A stretch of 64,000 nucleotides of DNA from G965240365 sp965240365 (GTDB lineage Bacteria > Pseudomonadota > Gammaproteobacteria > Eutrophobiales > Eutrophobiaceae): positions 1,612,001 through 1,676,000 of the forward strand of contig OZ251218.1 in assembly GCA_965240365.1 (NCBI GenBank), written 5' to 3'. The position numbers were made by a program, and so were the translations under genes. The stretch's first letter is position 1. Every line of letters starts with the position of its first letter. Positions 1 to 8,696 of this stretch are shown piece by piece. The notes under the pieces are model-generated. The model saw nothing but the letters and a program-made list of their open reading frames with translations, did no database searches and had not been told where the DNA came from.

Positions 1-46
1 AAAAAACCGCATCCCCGATTGTTATACAAGTAAGTGCTTAAAATAT

Positions 47-61
47 TGCGATTGATTCGCA
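47..61. promoter_or_regulatory. Palindrome upstream of the TonB receptor gene
   Basis: A perfect inverted repeat (TGCGA, five-base spacer, TCGCA) lies about 55 bp before the receptor start in an AT-richer leader. Receptor genes of this class are usually iron-regulated, so an operator here is plausible. It does not fit the 19-bp Fur consensus well, so the assignment is inference. Confidence 0.3.
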
Positions 62-115
62 CTCTTTATCCGCCCCGAACAACAACCTGAATTCAAGCGA
101 CAAAGGAAAATCAAC

Positions 116-2599
116 ATGCCGAACAAACAACAGGAGCGCCATTGCGCCCACACGACCGCCCGTCACCAAACGCCAGCCGGCCCGCTATGCTTTTTACTGG
201 CCGCCCTGACCCTCGTCATCGCCTGCCCGCCCGCCCGGGCGCTGGCGGAGGAGCAAGGCGCGGCGGCGGCAGAGGCCCACTTCAACATCGCGCCCCAACC
301 CCTGACCGATGCCCTGGCTCTGTTCGGCCGTCAGTCCGGCATGCAGGTCTCGGCCGCGGCCGGCCTTATCCGGGATATCACCTCGCCCGGCGTCAGCGGC
401 GCGCTGCAACATACCGAGGCGCTCAGCCAACTGCTGGCCGGCACGGGCATCGCCTACCGGCTCACGGCCGCCAATACCGCCGTGCTCGAATCCGCGCCGG
501 AGGAGGAAGAACCCATACCAATGGCGCCCCTGACGGTAGAGGGGGAGGCGCAATCGGCAGAGCCGTGGTTGTCCGGCGATGCCGAAAAGGCGTATCGCGT
601 GGAAGACGCCAATGTCGGCGTGCTCGGGAATAAACTACTGCAAGACACCCCTTACAGCGTTGAAGCCTATTCCAGTGACTTGATAAAAAACAAACAGGCA
701 CGCTCGTTAGCTGACATCACCAAAGGCGATGCCTCAGTCAACCTGACGCCAGACACCCTTGCAGGTGAAAATAATAATATAGGTATAAGGGGTATAAACC
801 TCGACAATGAAACTTCACGAAAAATTGACGGCTTGAATGCGCGTGTGGGTATTAACGATCTACCTCTGGAGCACGTGGAACGGGTTGAAATTCTCAAGGG
901 CGCCGGTGGCTTCCTGTACGGCTTCGGGCAGCCGGGCGGCATCATCAACTACGTATTGAAACGGCCCACGGATGCGCCTTTTCGGAGCCTTAACATGCAG
1001 GTGATGGACAGCGGTCTGGCGCTGATTCACGGGGATGTGGGCGGACGATTCGGCGCCGATGATCGCTTTGGTTACCGCGTCAATCTGGTCCATGAATCGG
1101 GAGACACCTATATCAATGACGGCGAGTCACGGCGTAATTCAGGCTCCATCGCCCTGGACTGGCAGATCACACCCGATTTGTTATGGCGGGTCGATGCGCT
1201 ATTGGGAAAGCATAAGAGGACAGGTGGTTATTTTTTATACCCAAACTCTGATGGCGCTATTAGCTTTATCCCCGGTAAACCACCCGCGCCCATTGACGGT
1301 AGTCGCAGACTTGCCCCCTCCTGGTCTCACTATGAGACGGCTCAAGAAACCTACGGCACAGATCTGTCCTGGGATTTTGCCGCGGACTGGACTCTGACTC
1401 TGGCGCATCGCTACGGGGAAACTGGACGCGCATATAATCAGACAGGCATCCTTGCTGACTCTGCAGGTAACTACTCGTTGCGATATTTTAACTATGCAAG
1501 TCGGACAAAGACCGCGCAATCGCAAGCAATGATCAACGGCATCTTCACAACCGGCCCGATATTGCATGAGTTGGCAGTAGGTGTTTCTTACGGTAAACAC
1601 GCCAATATCGCGGCAACAGCAGTAGTAAATGGGGCTATCCGCCCTATCTTCCCCTTTGGGAATATCCCCAATGTAGGTAATTTGTCCAATCCAGTTGAAG
1701 TTAGTAACCCATTTGACCGTCTTATCTCTTACAGGCAAACAGATACAGAAACGGCTAGCACCCGTTGGCGGGAAGTATTCCTGTCAGATACACTCCATCT
1801 CAGCGGGAATTGGGATATCATCCTTGGCCTGCGGCACAGCAATGTGTATGACGAGCGGTTCTTCTGGAGCAAAAACAAATACGACAAGAGCGCGATTACC
1901 CCCACTCTTGCCGCAGTGTTTCGCCCATTGGAAGGCTTATCCCTGTATGGCAGTTATATAGAAGCCCTGGAACAAGGGGCGACGGCCCCAGGAACCGCGG
2001 TCAACGCCGGTCAAATCTTCCCGCCGCGCGTGAGCAGGCAAGTGGAACTTGGCGCAAAGGCCGAAGCGGATGACTGGTCGGCCACCGCCGCGCTGTTTCG
2101 AACAGAACGCGCGCTGGCCTACACCACCCCGGCCAATGTCTTCACGCAGGACGGCGAAGCACGTTACCAGGGCCTGGAACTCAACGGCAAATTCCGCCTG
2201 GGTTCTCAATACCTTCTGACGGCCAGCGCCATGTGGCTGGACGCCACCAACCAGAAGACCACGGGCGGCGCCCTTGATGGCAAACGCATCAATGGGGTGG
2301 CCCGCGAACGGTTCAGCCTCTATGGCGAGTACCGCGTGCCGAGCTTCCCGCTCACGTTGACGGCAGGCGCGCGTTATAGGGGTAAGCTCCCGATCCATTC
2401 GCTCTACTCTGTTGGCGATGTCACGCTGTTTGACATGGGCGCGCGCTACGAGGCGGAAGTCGCGGGTCAGAGTCTAACGCTGCGGCTCAATGTGGACAAC
2501 CTGACCGACGAAGCCTACTGGACTACATTCTCAGGAATCTCCAACTTATACTCGGGCCCGCCGCGCACTATCAAGCTGGGCGTAGAGCTTGAGTGGTAA
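116..2599 (+). CDS. TonB-dependent siderophore receptor with STN domain
   Basis: Outer-membrane, TonB-energised receptor, most likely for a ferric siderophore. The 827-residue product has an unusually long N-terminus with a signal peptide ending near residue 45. A secretin/TonB short N-terminal (STN) domain follows at about residues 56-125, then a plug domain (about 150-285, including GIRGINLDNE and GFGQPGG) and a beta-barrel ending in an aromatic residue (ELEW). An STN domain normally means the receptor signals to an inner-membrane FecR-type anti-sigma factor. No fecI/fecR pair is visible to the right; it could lie left of the window. The start is supported by AAAGGAAAA about 8 bases upstream. 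The ligand cannot be told from sequence. Confidence 0.93.
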   Translation: MPNKQQERHCAHTTARHQTPAGPLCFLLAALTLVIACPPARALAEEQGAAAAEAHFNIAPQPLTDALALFGRQSGMQVSAAAGLIRDITSPGVSGALQHTEALSQLLAGTGIAYRLTAANTAVLESAPEEEEPIPMAPLTVEGEAQSAEPWLSGDAEKAYRVEDANVGVLGNKLLQDTPYSVEAYSSDLIKNKQARSLADITKGDASVNLTPDTLAGENNNIGIRGINLDNETSRKIDGLNARVGINDLPLEHVERVEILKGAGGFLYGFGQPGGIINYVLKRPTDAPFRSLNMQVMDSGLALIHGDVGGRFGADDRFGYRVNLVHESGDTYINDGESRRNSGSIALDWQITPDLLWRVDALLGKHKRTGGYFLYPNSDGAISFIPGKPPAPIDGSRRLAPSWSHYETAQETYGTDLSWDFAADWTLTLAHRYGETGRAYNQTGILADSAGNYSLRYFNYASRTKTAQSQAMINGIFTTGPILHELAVGVSYGKHANIAATAVVNGAIRPIFPFGNIPNVGNLSNPVEVSNPFDRLISYRQTDTETASTRWREVFLSDTLHLSGNWDIILGLRHSNVYDERFFWSKNKYDKSAITPTLAAVFRPLEGLSLYGSYIEALEQGATAPGTAVNAGQIFPPRVSRQVELGAKAEADDWSATAALFRTERALAYTTPANVFTQDGEARYQGLELNGKFRLGSQYLLTASAMWLDATNQKTTGGALDGKRINGVARERFSLYGEYRVPSFPLTLTAGARYRGKLPIHSLYSVGDVTLFDMGARYEAEVAGQSLTLRLNVDNLTDEAYWTTFSGISNLYSGPPRTIKLGVELEW

Positions 2600-2660
2600 G
2601 CAAACCGCCGCCCATCCAAACATTCCGCCTGCCTGCCAGGATACACCCACCATCCCCGCC

Positions 2661-2730
2661 GTCATTCCGACGCAAGCTCGCCTGCATGGATGCAGGTGGT
2701 AGAGCAGCGCCCGCCTGCCGCAGGCAGGTC
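2661..2730. repeat. Intergenic palindromic repeat (GTCATTCC family)
   Basis: Opens with GTCATTCC, contains the inverted motif CCTGCATGGATGCAGG, and ends with a copy of the 19-bp palindrome (GCCTGCCGCAGGCAGG). The part around TGCATGGATGCAGGTGGTAGAGC recurs in reverse complement near 30050-30085. Confidence 0.8.
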
Positions 2731-2775
2731 GAGCAATTGCCGCACCCCTTGGCCCTCCATGCGGACCGCCTGATT

Positions 2776-2802
2776 TGTCTCATAGGTATTGAACCCGGAC
2801 AA
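2776..2802. repeat. Three-copy intergenic motif around TATTGAACCCGGAC
   Basis: TGTCTCATAGGTATTGAACCCGGAC here closely matches 31077-31100 and, more weakly, 58024-58048. All three copies lie in intergenic DNA beside palindromic repeats. Function unknown. Confidence 0.55.
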
Positions 2803-2842
2803 TGGCTTGCAAATAGCCACCCCAACCAGTACCCTGCCCCTC

Positions 2843-3352
2843 ATGGAAATAACCGCATTCGACACCCACGACTTCGTCAAGCGTCTGACCGAGGTCGGCA
2901 TGCCCGAGGCCCAGGCCGAAATCCTGGCCGAGGAACAGTCTCGCCTGATCAAGGAGCGTCTGGCCACCAAACAGGATCTTAAGGCAATGGAAGTCGCCAT
3001 CATGGAACTGAAACGCGATATCAAGGAGCTTGAAGACCGCCTTAAACGCGACATGATGGAACTGAAACGCGATATCAAGGAACTCGAAGACCGCCTCAAA
3101 CGCGACCTCGGGGAACTCGAAGACCGCCTTAAACGTGACATGATGGGATTAAAACGCGACCTCAAGGAGGCCGAAGGCGGCCTCAAACGCGACCTCAAGG
3201 AGGCCGAAGGCGGCCTCAAACGCGACCTCAGGGAAGCCGAAGATCGCCTCAGACGCGACCTCAAGGAAATGGAGCAAAAACTGACCATCAAGCTCGGCGG
3301 GATCATGGTTATCGGCGTCAGCGTTTTGGCGTTACTCGTTAAACTCCTCTGA
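2843..3352 (+). CDS. Coiled-coil protein with hendecad repeats and C-terminal membrane anchor (DUF1640-like)
   Basis: A 169-residue protein. The N-terminus (TFDTHDFVKxL-like, then a PEAQAEILAEE segment) resembles DUF1640/CCDC90-like proteins, whose function is unknown. Residues about 45-145 are an almost pure coiled coil built from 11-residue units such as LKRDLKEAEGG, two of which are exact tandem copies at DNA level. The C-terminus is a single membrane helix (IMVIGVSVLALLVKLL). I chose the ATG at 2843 because the family motif begins there; an in-frame TTG at 2789 lies inside an intergenic repeat. No good Shine-Dalgarno is visible. Unit number may vary by slippage. Confidence 0.75.
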   Translation: MEITAFDTHDFVKRLTEVGMPEAQAEILAEEQSRLIKERLATKQDLKAMEVAIMELKRDIKELEDRLKRDMMELKRDIKELEDRLKRDLGELEDRLKRDMMGLKRDLKEAEGGLKRDLKEAEGGLKRDLREAEDRLRRDLKEMEQKLTIKLGGIMVIGVSVLALLVKLL

Positions 3353-3409
3353 GCGGTTTTGTTGGCAGCGCTGCCTCAAGCAGGGCTGCCTTGACGAAGA
3401 GTTCAGCCG

Positions 3410-3781
3410 ATGCCTAAAAAACCGATCATGAATCCCGCGACCATCAATACAATCCTGAATACGGCGCCCATTGTGATCAAGGGCGCGACCCGCCTGATCA
3501 AGCTGATCCGCAATCAGGGCGCCGAGGATCAGGCCGGCCAGGAGATCCCGGCCACGCTGGACGGGCTTAAACAGGAAGTCGAACGCCTGCAACAAAGGCT
3601 GGACAGTGGCAACGCCTCGAATATCGAGCAGGTCAAGTTGATCGAAGAACTGGCCAAACAAAACGAATCGCTCGCGGCTCAGCTAAAAAATACCATGACG
3701 CAGTTGCAACGGCTGAAGCTCCTGTCGCTGGCGACGATCATCGTCTCCGTGGTCTGCGTTATTCTGGTGCTGACCGCATAG
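3410..3781 (+). CDS. Small coiled-coil protein with C-terminal membrane helix
   Basis: A 123-residue protein I do not recognise. It has an amphipathic N-terminal part, a coiled coil at about residues 50-95 (LKQEVERLQQRL, then a second heptad stretch) and one C-terminal transmembrane helix (IIVSVVCVILVLT). It has the same overall plan as the preceding gene, a cytoplasmic coiled coil tethered by a tail anchor, but no repeat array. It ends 9 bp before the next gene and may be co-transcribed with it and dacB. An alternative ATG at 3428 is possible. Confidence 0.6.
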   Translation: MPKKPIMNPATINTILNTAPIVIKGATRLIKLIRNQGAEDQAGQEIPATLDGLKQEVERLQQRLDSGNASNIEQVKLIEELAKQNESLAAQLKNTMTQLQRLKLLSLATIIVSVVCVILVLTA

Positions 3782-3790
3782 GGCTGAATA

Positions 3791-4096
3791 ATGCAGAAGG
3801 TGTTCGGGTCCGATGATATCGTCCTCGCGGGCCATATACAAAGCCTGCTGGAGGCGCACGGGATCGAGTGTCACGCGCGCAATATGGATCTGGGCGGCGG
3901 CCTGGGCGAATTGCCGGTCAATGAATGCTGGCCGGAGGTGTGGGTAAACCATGACGCGGACAGCCGCCGCGCGCGCGACTTGATCGCGGCCAGTCAGACG
4001 GTCGCCGGGGGGTCTGGCTGGCAATGCCGTTGCCATGAAAAAATGGAGGCCCAGTTTGAGTTCTGCTGGTCATGCGGCGCCGAGCGGGAGGATTGA
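3791..4096 (+). CDS. DUF2007-type putative signal-transducing protein with zinc ribbon
   Basis: A 101-residue protein. Residues 1-70 resemble the DUF2007 fold (QKVFGSDDIVLAGHIQSLLE, then a WPEVWVNHDAD segment), a small alpha-beta domain related to PII-like regulators. The C-terminus has two Cys pairs (CRCH and CWSC) spaced like a zinc ribbon. No enzymatic function is known for the family. It sits 9 bp after the coiled-coil gene and 40 bp before dacB, so an operon is likely. The assignment rests on motif memory, not a search. Confidence 0.65.
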   Translation: MQKVFGSDDIVLAGHIQSLLEAHGIECHARNMDLGGGLGELPVNECWPEVWVNHDADSRRARDLIAASQTVAGGSGWQCRCHEKMEAQFEFCWSCGAERED

Positions 4097-4136
4097 GGCC
4101 CCGGCGGCCCCGCGGCGGCCCGGCCACAATATCGCC

Positions 4137-5549
4137 ATGAAGCTGTTAAAACGGCTGGCCGTTATCCTGCTGTTGTGCGGCAATCAGGCCGTGGCCGGCC
4201 CTGATCTGCCGCCCGCGGTCAGCCAGTTGCTCAAGCAATATAAGCTGCCGGCCGATTCGCTCAGTGTTTATATCCGTGAATATGGCGCGGATGAGGCCCT
4301 GCTGTCGGTAAATGCCGCCACGCCCAGAAGCCCCGCCTCGGTCATCAAGCTGCTCACCACCTATGCCGGGCTTGCCCTGCTGGGGCCGGATTATCACTGG
4401 CAAACCCATGTCCATCTGGACGGCGAACTCAATAACGGCACACTGAACGGCAATCTGGTCATAGAGGGCGGCGGGGACCCCTTCCTCGTGCGCGAAACCT
4501 TCTGGCATCTGTTATTCACCCTGCGCAACCGGGGCCTGAGGCATATCACCGGTGACCTGCTGATCGACAATGAAATGTTTGCGGAGGAAACCGGCTCCGT
4601 GGCCGATTTTGACAATAAACCCTACCGGGTTTACAACACCTTCCCCGCCGCCACCCTGCTCAACTTCCGCGCCCATCAATTTCATTTTATCCCGCTCGGC
4701 AGCGGCGTGCATGTCTATGCCGACCCGCCGGCCGCAAACCTGAAGATTCGCAACCGGCTGCGCCCGGTCGCCGGGGCCTGCCGCGGCAGACACCGGCAGA
4801 TCGGCTTTAATGTCTCGCGGCAGGGGCCGGATACGGTGGTTGCTTTCAGCGGCGATTACCCGCGCCGCTGCAAAAACCGGGCCCTGTTCCGCGCCGTCCT
4901 GGCCCCGGACGCTTATGTCTATGGCGTATTCAAGGCATTGTGGCAGGATTTGGGCGGCACGCTCGGCGGCGGGATCGGCCGCGCCTCGCATGAGGCCGGG
5001 ACGGCCTTTTACAGCCTGCCCTCCAGACCCCTCGGCGACATCATCACTTACATCAATAAACACAGCAATAATGTCATGGCCAGGCAACTGCTGTTGACCA
5101 TCGGCAGCGAGATGCAGGCCGCGACCGGCAGCAAAGAGGCCGGCCGCGCGGTTATCGGCGTCTGGCTGGATCAGATCGGCATCGCGGCGCCGGAATTGTT
5201 TATCGACAACGGTTCCGGCCTTTCGCGTGATTCGAGAATCTCGGCTGAAACGCTGGCCTTACTGCTGCAACATGCCCTGCAAAGCCCCTATCAACCTGAA
5301 TTCCTCGCCTCCCTGCCGCTGGTCGGCGTGGACGGCACGGTCAGGAAGCGCCTCAAAGGCAGGATTCCGCCCGGCAGCGCGCGCATAAAGACCGGGATCA
5401 TTGATGATGTCAGGACGATGGCCGGCTATGTCAAGGCCAGGTCAAACAGGCATTACATCGTGGTGGCATTGCAAAACCACAAGGGCATCCACCAGGGCGC
5501 CGGCACCCAGGTGCAGGATGCGCTGCTGGAATGGCTGTATCGGCAATAA
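4137..5549 (+). CDS. dacB: D-alanyl-D-alanine carboxypeptidase/endopeptidase (PBP4 type, S13 family)
   Basis: Periplasmic low-molecular-mass penicillin-binding protein that trims or cleaves peptidoglycan cross-links. The 470-residue product from ATG 4137 has a signal peptide (cleavage near Ala20) and all three active-site motifs: SVIK (Ser68, Lys71), SNN (310-312) and KTG (418-420). The SxxK-to-SxN distance of about 240 residues shows the large insertion typical of S13 enzymes. An upstream in-frame ATG at 4035 would add 34 residues that overlap the previous gene and would bury the signal peptide, so I reject it. Confidence 0.93.
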   Translation: MKLLKRLAVILLLCGNQAVAGPDLPPAVSQLLKQYKLPADSLSVYIREYGADEALLSVNAATPRSPASVIKLLTTYAGLALLGPDYHWQTHVHLDGELNNGTLNGNLVIEGGGDPFLVRETFWHLLFTLRNRGLRHITGDLLIDNEMFAEETGSVADFDNKPYRVYNTFPAATLLNFRAHQFHFIPLGSGVHVYADPPAANLKIRNRLRPVAGACRGRHRQIGFNVSRQGPDTVVAFSGDYPRRCKNRALFRAVLAPDAYVYGVFKALWQDLGGTLGGGIGRASHEAGTAFYSLPSRPLGDIITYINKHSNNVMARQLLLTIGSEMQAATGSKEAGRAVIGVWLDQIGIAAPELFIDNGSGLSRDSRISAETLALLLQHALQSPYQPEFLASLPLVGVDGTVRKRLKGRIPPGSARIKTGIIDDVRTMAGYVKARSNRHYIVVALQNHKGIHQGAGTQVQDALLEWLYRQ

Positions 5550-5641
5550 TTGAAAAAAAAGAACACGTCCCTGTGTAATGTAAGATTCATTAATGGCTAT
5601 CCATAGCCTAGAGAGGAGGGGTGTAAAACTCGGTTGCTTTC

Positions 5642-5684
5642 AATTACTGTTACGGGGCCTTCCAGGCCGGTTTCAACAGTAATT
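5642..5684. promoter_or_regulatory. Nested inverted repeat upstream of the LysR gene
   Basis: AATTACTGTT at 5642 pairs with AACAGTAATT ending at 5684, and GGCCT/AGGCC forms an inner stem. It lies in the 246-bp gap between dacB and the LysR gene. It may be a hairpin in a leader transcript or an operator; nothing else in the gap looks like a gene. Confidence 0.4.
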
Positions 5685-5795
5685 TGTGCAATGCAATAAA
5701 TATAGGTAATATAACGCCCGATCACAAGGCCGAGTTGGTATATAAACTGATTCCCGGCAGTATATAATGCAACCTTCATACCAGATTTAAATTAA

Positions 5796-6722
5796 ATGGA
5801 CAGATTAACCACGATGAGAGCATTTGCCGCGGTCGCCAGGCTGGGCAGTTTTGTCGCGGCCGCGGAAGAACTCAGTATTTCAAACGCGATGTGCTCAAAG
5901 TATGTCCGCAACCTGGAAAACAGCCTGGGCGCGCGGCTCATCAATCGCACCACGCGCCAGCTCAGCCTGACCGAGATCGGCAGCGCCTACCATACAAAGA
6001 TCATCGGCATACTGGCCGAGGTCGAAGAGGCCGAGCAATCCATCTCCGAACTGCAAAACAAGCCCATCGGCACGGTGCGCATCATGTCCTCGCCCTCCTT
6101 CGGCACCTTTCATATCGCCCGCGCCATCAAGGGCTACAAAAAACAATGCCCCGGCGTCAGGCTTGAACTGATCCTGTCCGATGATTTTGAAAATCTGGTG
6201 GACAAGGGCATGGACCTGGCCTTTCAGGTGGGCCAGTTGCCGGATTCCAGCAATATCGCCCTGAAACTCTCCTCCAGCCGCCTGATCGTGTGCGCGGCCC
6301 CGGCCTATATCAAGGAACACGGCGCGCCGCGGACCCCGGCCGAGCTTAAAGACCATGTCTGCCTGAGCATGCGCAGCACCCTGTTTTCCCCCTCGCACTG
6401 GACCTTCAAGATCGATGGCGAAGAGACCACGGTCAGCGTCAACAATGACTACCTGATCACCAACAAGGCCGACGCCCTGAGGGTGGCCGCGATCAACGGC
6501 AGCGGCCTGACCCAGCTTCCTTCCTACATGATCGGCCTCGATATCCAGTCCGGCCGTCTGCAACCCCTGCTCGAAAACTACGAGCCGAGACCGCTGCCCA
6601 TCAGCATGATTTACACCCACCGCCAGCATGTGTCCCTCAAGATCCGCAGCTTTGTGGATTACATGCAGGGCTATTTCAAGACCCCACCCTACTGGGACAA
6701 GTGGATGTTTGAAAAAAAGTGA
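5796..6722 (+). CDS. LysR-family transcriptional regulator
   Basis: A 308-residue DNA-binding regulator. Residues 1-60 form the winged helix-turn-helix (AFAAVARLGSFVAAAEELSI, then the recognition segment with NLENSLGARLINRTTR). Residues about 90-295 are the periplasmic-binding-protein-like effector domain. It resembles the CrgA/DhcR-type LysR proteins that often regulate oxidoreductases, but no divergent target gene is present: the upstream gap holds only a short unconvincing minus-strand ORF. The target is therefore unknown. The start is fixed by the conserved MDRLTTMRAF opening. Confidence 0.9.
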   Translation: MDRLTTMRAFAAVARLGSFVAAAEELSISNAMCSKYVRNLENSLGARLINRTTRQLSLTEIGSAYHTKIIGILAEVEEAEQSISELQNKPIGTVRIMSSPSFGTFHIARAIKGYKKQCPGVRLELILSDDFENLVDKGMDLAFQVGQLPDSSNIALKLSSSRLIVCAAPAYIKEHGAPRTPAELKDHVCLSMRSTLFSPSHWTFKIDGEETTVSVNNDYLITNKADALRVAAINGSGLTQLPSYMIGLDIQSGRLQPLLENYEPRPLPISMIYTHRQHVSLKIRSFVDYMQGYFKTPPYWDKWMFEKK

Positions 6723-6761
6723 TGATTTTTTGTTGCAATGCAACAAAAACAGTATATATTT

Positions 6762-7046
6762 AGGGCCTGTTTACACGATGTTGGCCGTCCTGTTGTGTCC
6801 CAAACTGCGCCAATCAAGGCGCGCGGAGCGTAGTTTGGTCATTCCAAATGAGCGACCTGCCTGCAGCAGGCAGGCAAGCAACGCCGAGTGGCGCAGTTTG
6901 GGACACAACCCGAAGGGCTTGGCCTGTTTTGCGCCCCAGCTTCGTTGTCAGTCGCTTGAGTAGCGCAACTACACTGCGCTTCTTCCGCCTTGCTGGCGCG
7001 CAAAACAGACTCAAGCAGGAAGGCCAACATAGTGTAAACAGGCCCT
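6762..7046. mobile_element. MITE-like element, copy 1 (285 bp)
   Basis: Non-coding element with long terminal inverted repeats: AGGGCCTGTTTACAC at the left and its complement GTGTAAACAGGCCCT at the right, extending inward through ATGTTGGCC. The interior holds two further imperfect hairpins (arms CCCAAACTGCGCC/GGCGCAGTTTGGG and GTTTTGCGCCC/GGCGCGCAAAAC). A second copy with the interior reversed lies at 20948-21251 and a tiny remnant at 54354-54384. It separates the LysR gene from the phasin. It encodes no transposase, so any movement would need help in trans. Confidence 0.8.
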
Positions 7047-7088
7047 AGGTGGTAATTCCCGAATAATCAATCTTTTGGAGAAAAAACG

Positions 7089-7400
7089 ATGGACAAATCA
7101 TTTGAAAAATTAGTCGAACCGGTCAAGGAGTTGAACGACCTGACCCTGAAGAGCATTGAGGCCATTGCGGCCGTGCAGGTCAAGTCGATTCAGGAAAATG
7201 CCAGGGCCAGCATGGAGGCGCTGAAGGCCAGCACGGACATCAAGGACTTTGAAACCCTGCAAAGCTACCTGGAAGAACAGGCCAAGGTCGCGCAGAACGT
7301 CTCAAAAGCGGCTATGGAAGACGCCCAGGAAATCGCCAAATTGAGCGAGACCTATGCCAACGATGTCAAGGATCTGATTAGTAAATCCATACTGACCTGA
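7089..7400 (+). CDS. Phasin family protein
   Basis: A 103-residue, almost wholly helical protein of the PhaP/phasin_2 type, which coats polyhydroxyalkanoate granules. The opening (KSFEKLVEPVKELNDLTLKS) and the QVKSIQENARASMEALKAS segment are characteristic. It is preceded by TTTTGGAG at suitable spacing and followed closely by an intrinsic terminator, so it is monocistronic. No PHA synthase lies in the window. It starts only 43 bp after the MITE-like element, so its promoter probably lies inside or at the edge of that element. Confidence 0.85.
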   Translation: MDKSFEKLVEPVKELNDLTLKSIEAIAAVQVKSIQENARASMEALKASTDIKDFETLQSYLEEQAKVAQNVSKAAMEDAQEIAKLSETYANDVKDLISKSILT

Positions 7401-7423
7401 GCCGGCAAGGATAAAACCGGACG

Positions 7424-7451
7424 AAAACCGCCCCCCGAGGGCGGTTTTTTT
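7424..7451 (+). terminator. Intrinsic terminator of the phasin gene
   Basis: AAAACCGCCC and GGGCGGTTTT form a 10-bp stem with a five-base loop followed by a T run, 24 bp after the phasin stop codon. Confidence 0.9.
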
Positions 7452-7503
7452 GCCTTTTTGTCGCTGACTTTGAAGATTGCCGGGATGTGTCTATTCTTTC
7501 TAT

Positions 7504-7570
7504 TGTCATTCCAGCGAAAGCTGGAATCCAGTGGTTTATGTAATACATTCCCGCGCCGGCGGGAATGACA
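7504..7570. repeat. Intergenic repeat (GTCATTCC family)
   Basis: TGTCATTCCAGCGAAAGCTGG, a middle part GGTTTATGTAATACATTCCC and a closing GGGAATGACA. Both ends are inverted relative to each other, giving a long hairpin. The preceding 35 bp (TTGCCGGGATG...) also match 47158-47190, so the unit is about 110 bp. Confidence 0.8.
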
Positions 7571-7625
7571 ACAAATAAGCCCGCCCGCCAGGAACAAACA
7601 CCGAAATCCGCTCAACATCCCGGCA

Positions 7626-8684
7626 TCACCTTCCTGTATTCCCGCGGCGCCGTTTGTTTCCATTGATGACACGTTCATAAAAGGCGAGCGAATCTCGTAT
7701 GAAGATGTCTTTGCTAAACTTTTCCATATAGGTTTTCATGCCGCCGGCCACGATTCGCCCGCGCAGGGCGTCGTCTTTTAGCACGGCATTAATCGCGTGG
7801 GCCAGGCCCGCCGTATCGTCGATTGCAACCAGCATACCGTTTTCGCCATTGACCACATAAGCCTTGGGGCCCGCGCTTGCCGCTGCCACCAGTGGCGTTG
7901 CCGATGCCCACGCATCCACGGTTACGGTGCCGAACGGCTCATAGCGCGATGGAAACACGCAAATATCACTCGCCGCCAGGAGGGCGGCGCGGTCATTGCG
8001 CCAGCCGAGAAAACGGGTGCGGCCGGCAACGCCCGTGGCCTGCGCCAGTGTTTCCAGTTCATCACGTAACGGCCCTTCGCCCGCGATCCACAGATAGGCA
8101 GCGGGTATGTCGGCAAGCGCCTTGAGCAGGACATCAAGGCCCTTTTTCTGGTGCAGGCGGGCGAGGGCAAGCAGCAAGGGCGCATTTTCAGGCGTGTGGA
8201 ATTCAGCCCGCCGTGCCGCCTGGACTTTGGGGAATTCAGCATAGGTATGAATGAGTTGGGTCTGCTCCGGGGCGACGCCCTGAGCCACGATATGCCGCAC
8301 GATGTCGGGCGTGATGCCGATATGATAGTCGCAGTTTTGAAACCGGCGCAGCTTGTAATAGCCGCCATACCAGCCGACATTTACGGCATCGGACAGGATC
8401 GCATAGCTGCCGGCGCGGCCCATCCAGTATTGAATGATATCAGGGTCGAAAGCGCCGGCGACTTTTTTCAAGCGCTTCCCGGTGGGCCACCGGATAAGAT
8501 GGTGAAATCCAGCCGTTGTCGCGCCGACGCCTTTTCTGCCGAGTTCAGACAGGCGAAAATCATTGTTTGGTCGCGTGAGCACATGCTGCCTCACGCCGCC
8601 ATCGGCGAGCGCCAACACATCTTCCAGAAAAATGTTCTCGGCCCCGCCCGTCGGCGCCCCTGCCATGATATGCAAAATTTTCAT
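7626..8684 (-). CDS. Glycosyltransferase family 4
   Basis: Retaining GT-B glycosyltransferase of 352 residues, probably adding a sugar to the LPS core or O-unit on the cytoplasmic face. The N-terminal domain opens with MKILHIMAGAPTGGAENIF. The C-terminal domain carries LLALARLHQKKGLDVLLKAL and the donor-site region FPSRYEPFGTVTVDAW, where the second acidic residue of the usual E-x7-E is Asp. It is the last gene of a five-gene minus-strand cluster and starts 12 bp after the heptosyltransferase gene. Its stop lies in a repeat-rich gap. Sugar specificity cannot be read. Confidence 0.88.
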   Translation of the reverse strand: MKILHIMAGAPTGGAENIFLEDVLALADGGVRQHVLTRPNNDFRLSELGRKGVGATTAGFHHLIRWPTGKRLKKVAGAFDPDIIQYWMGRAGSYAILSDAVNVGWYGGYYKLRRFQNCDYHIGITPDIVRHIVAQGVAPEQTQLIHTYAEFPKVQAARRAEFHTPENAPLLLALARLHQKKGLDVLLKALADIPAAYLWIAGEGPLRDELETLAQATGVAGRTRFLGWRNDRAALLAASDICVFPSRYEPFGTVTVDAWASATPLVAAASAGPKAYVVNGENGMLVAIDDTAGLAHAINAVLKDDALRGRIVAGGMKTYMEKFSKDIFIRDSLAFYERVINGNKRRRGNTGR

Positions 8685-8696
8685 TGATAATGCCGC

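Noticed and set aside
5597..5779. 60-codon minus-strand ORF divergent from the LysR gene
   Set aside because: No Shine-Dalgarno, it crosses a strong inverted repeat, and the product resembles no known family. Possible but unsupported.
6761..7047. TA dinucleotide flanking element copy 1 as a target-site duplication
   Set aside because: Copy 2 does not show the same flanks, so TA may be chance.
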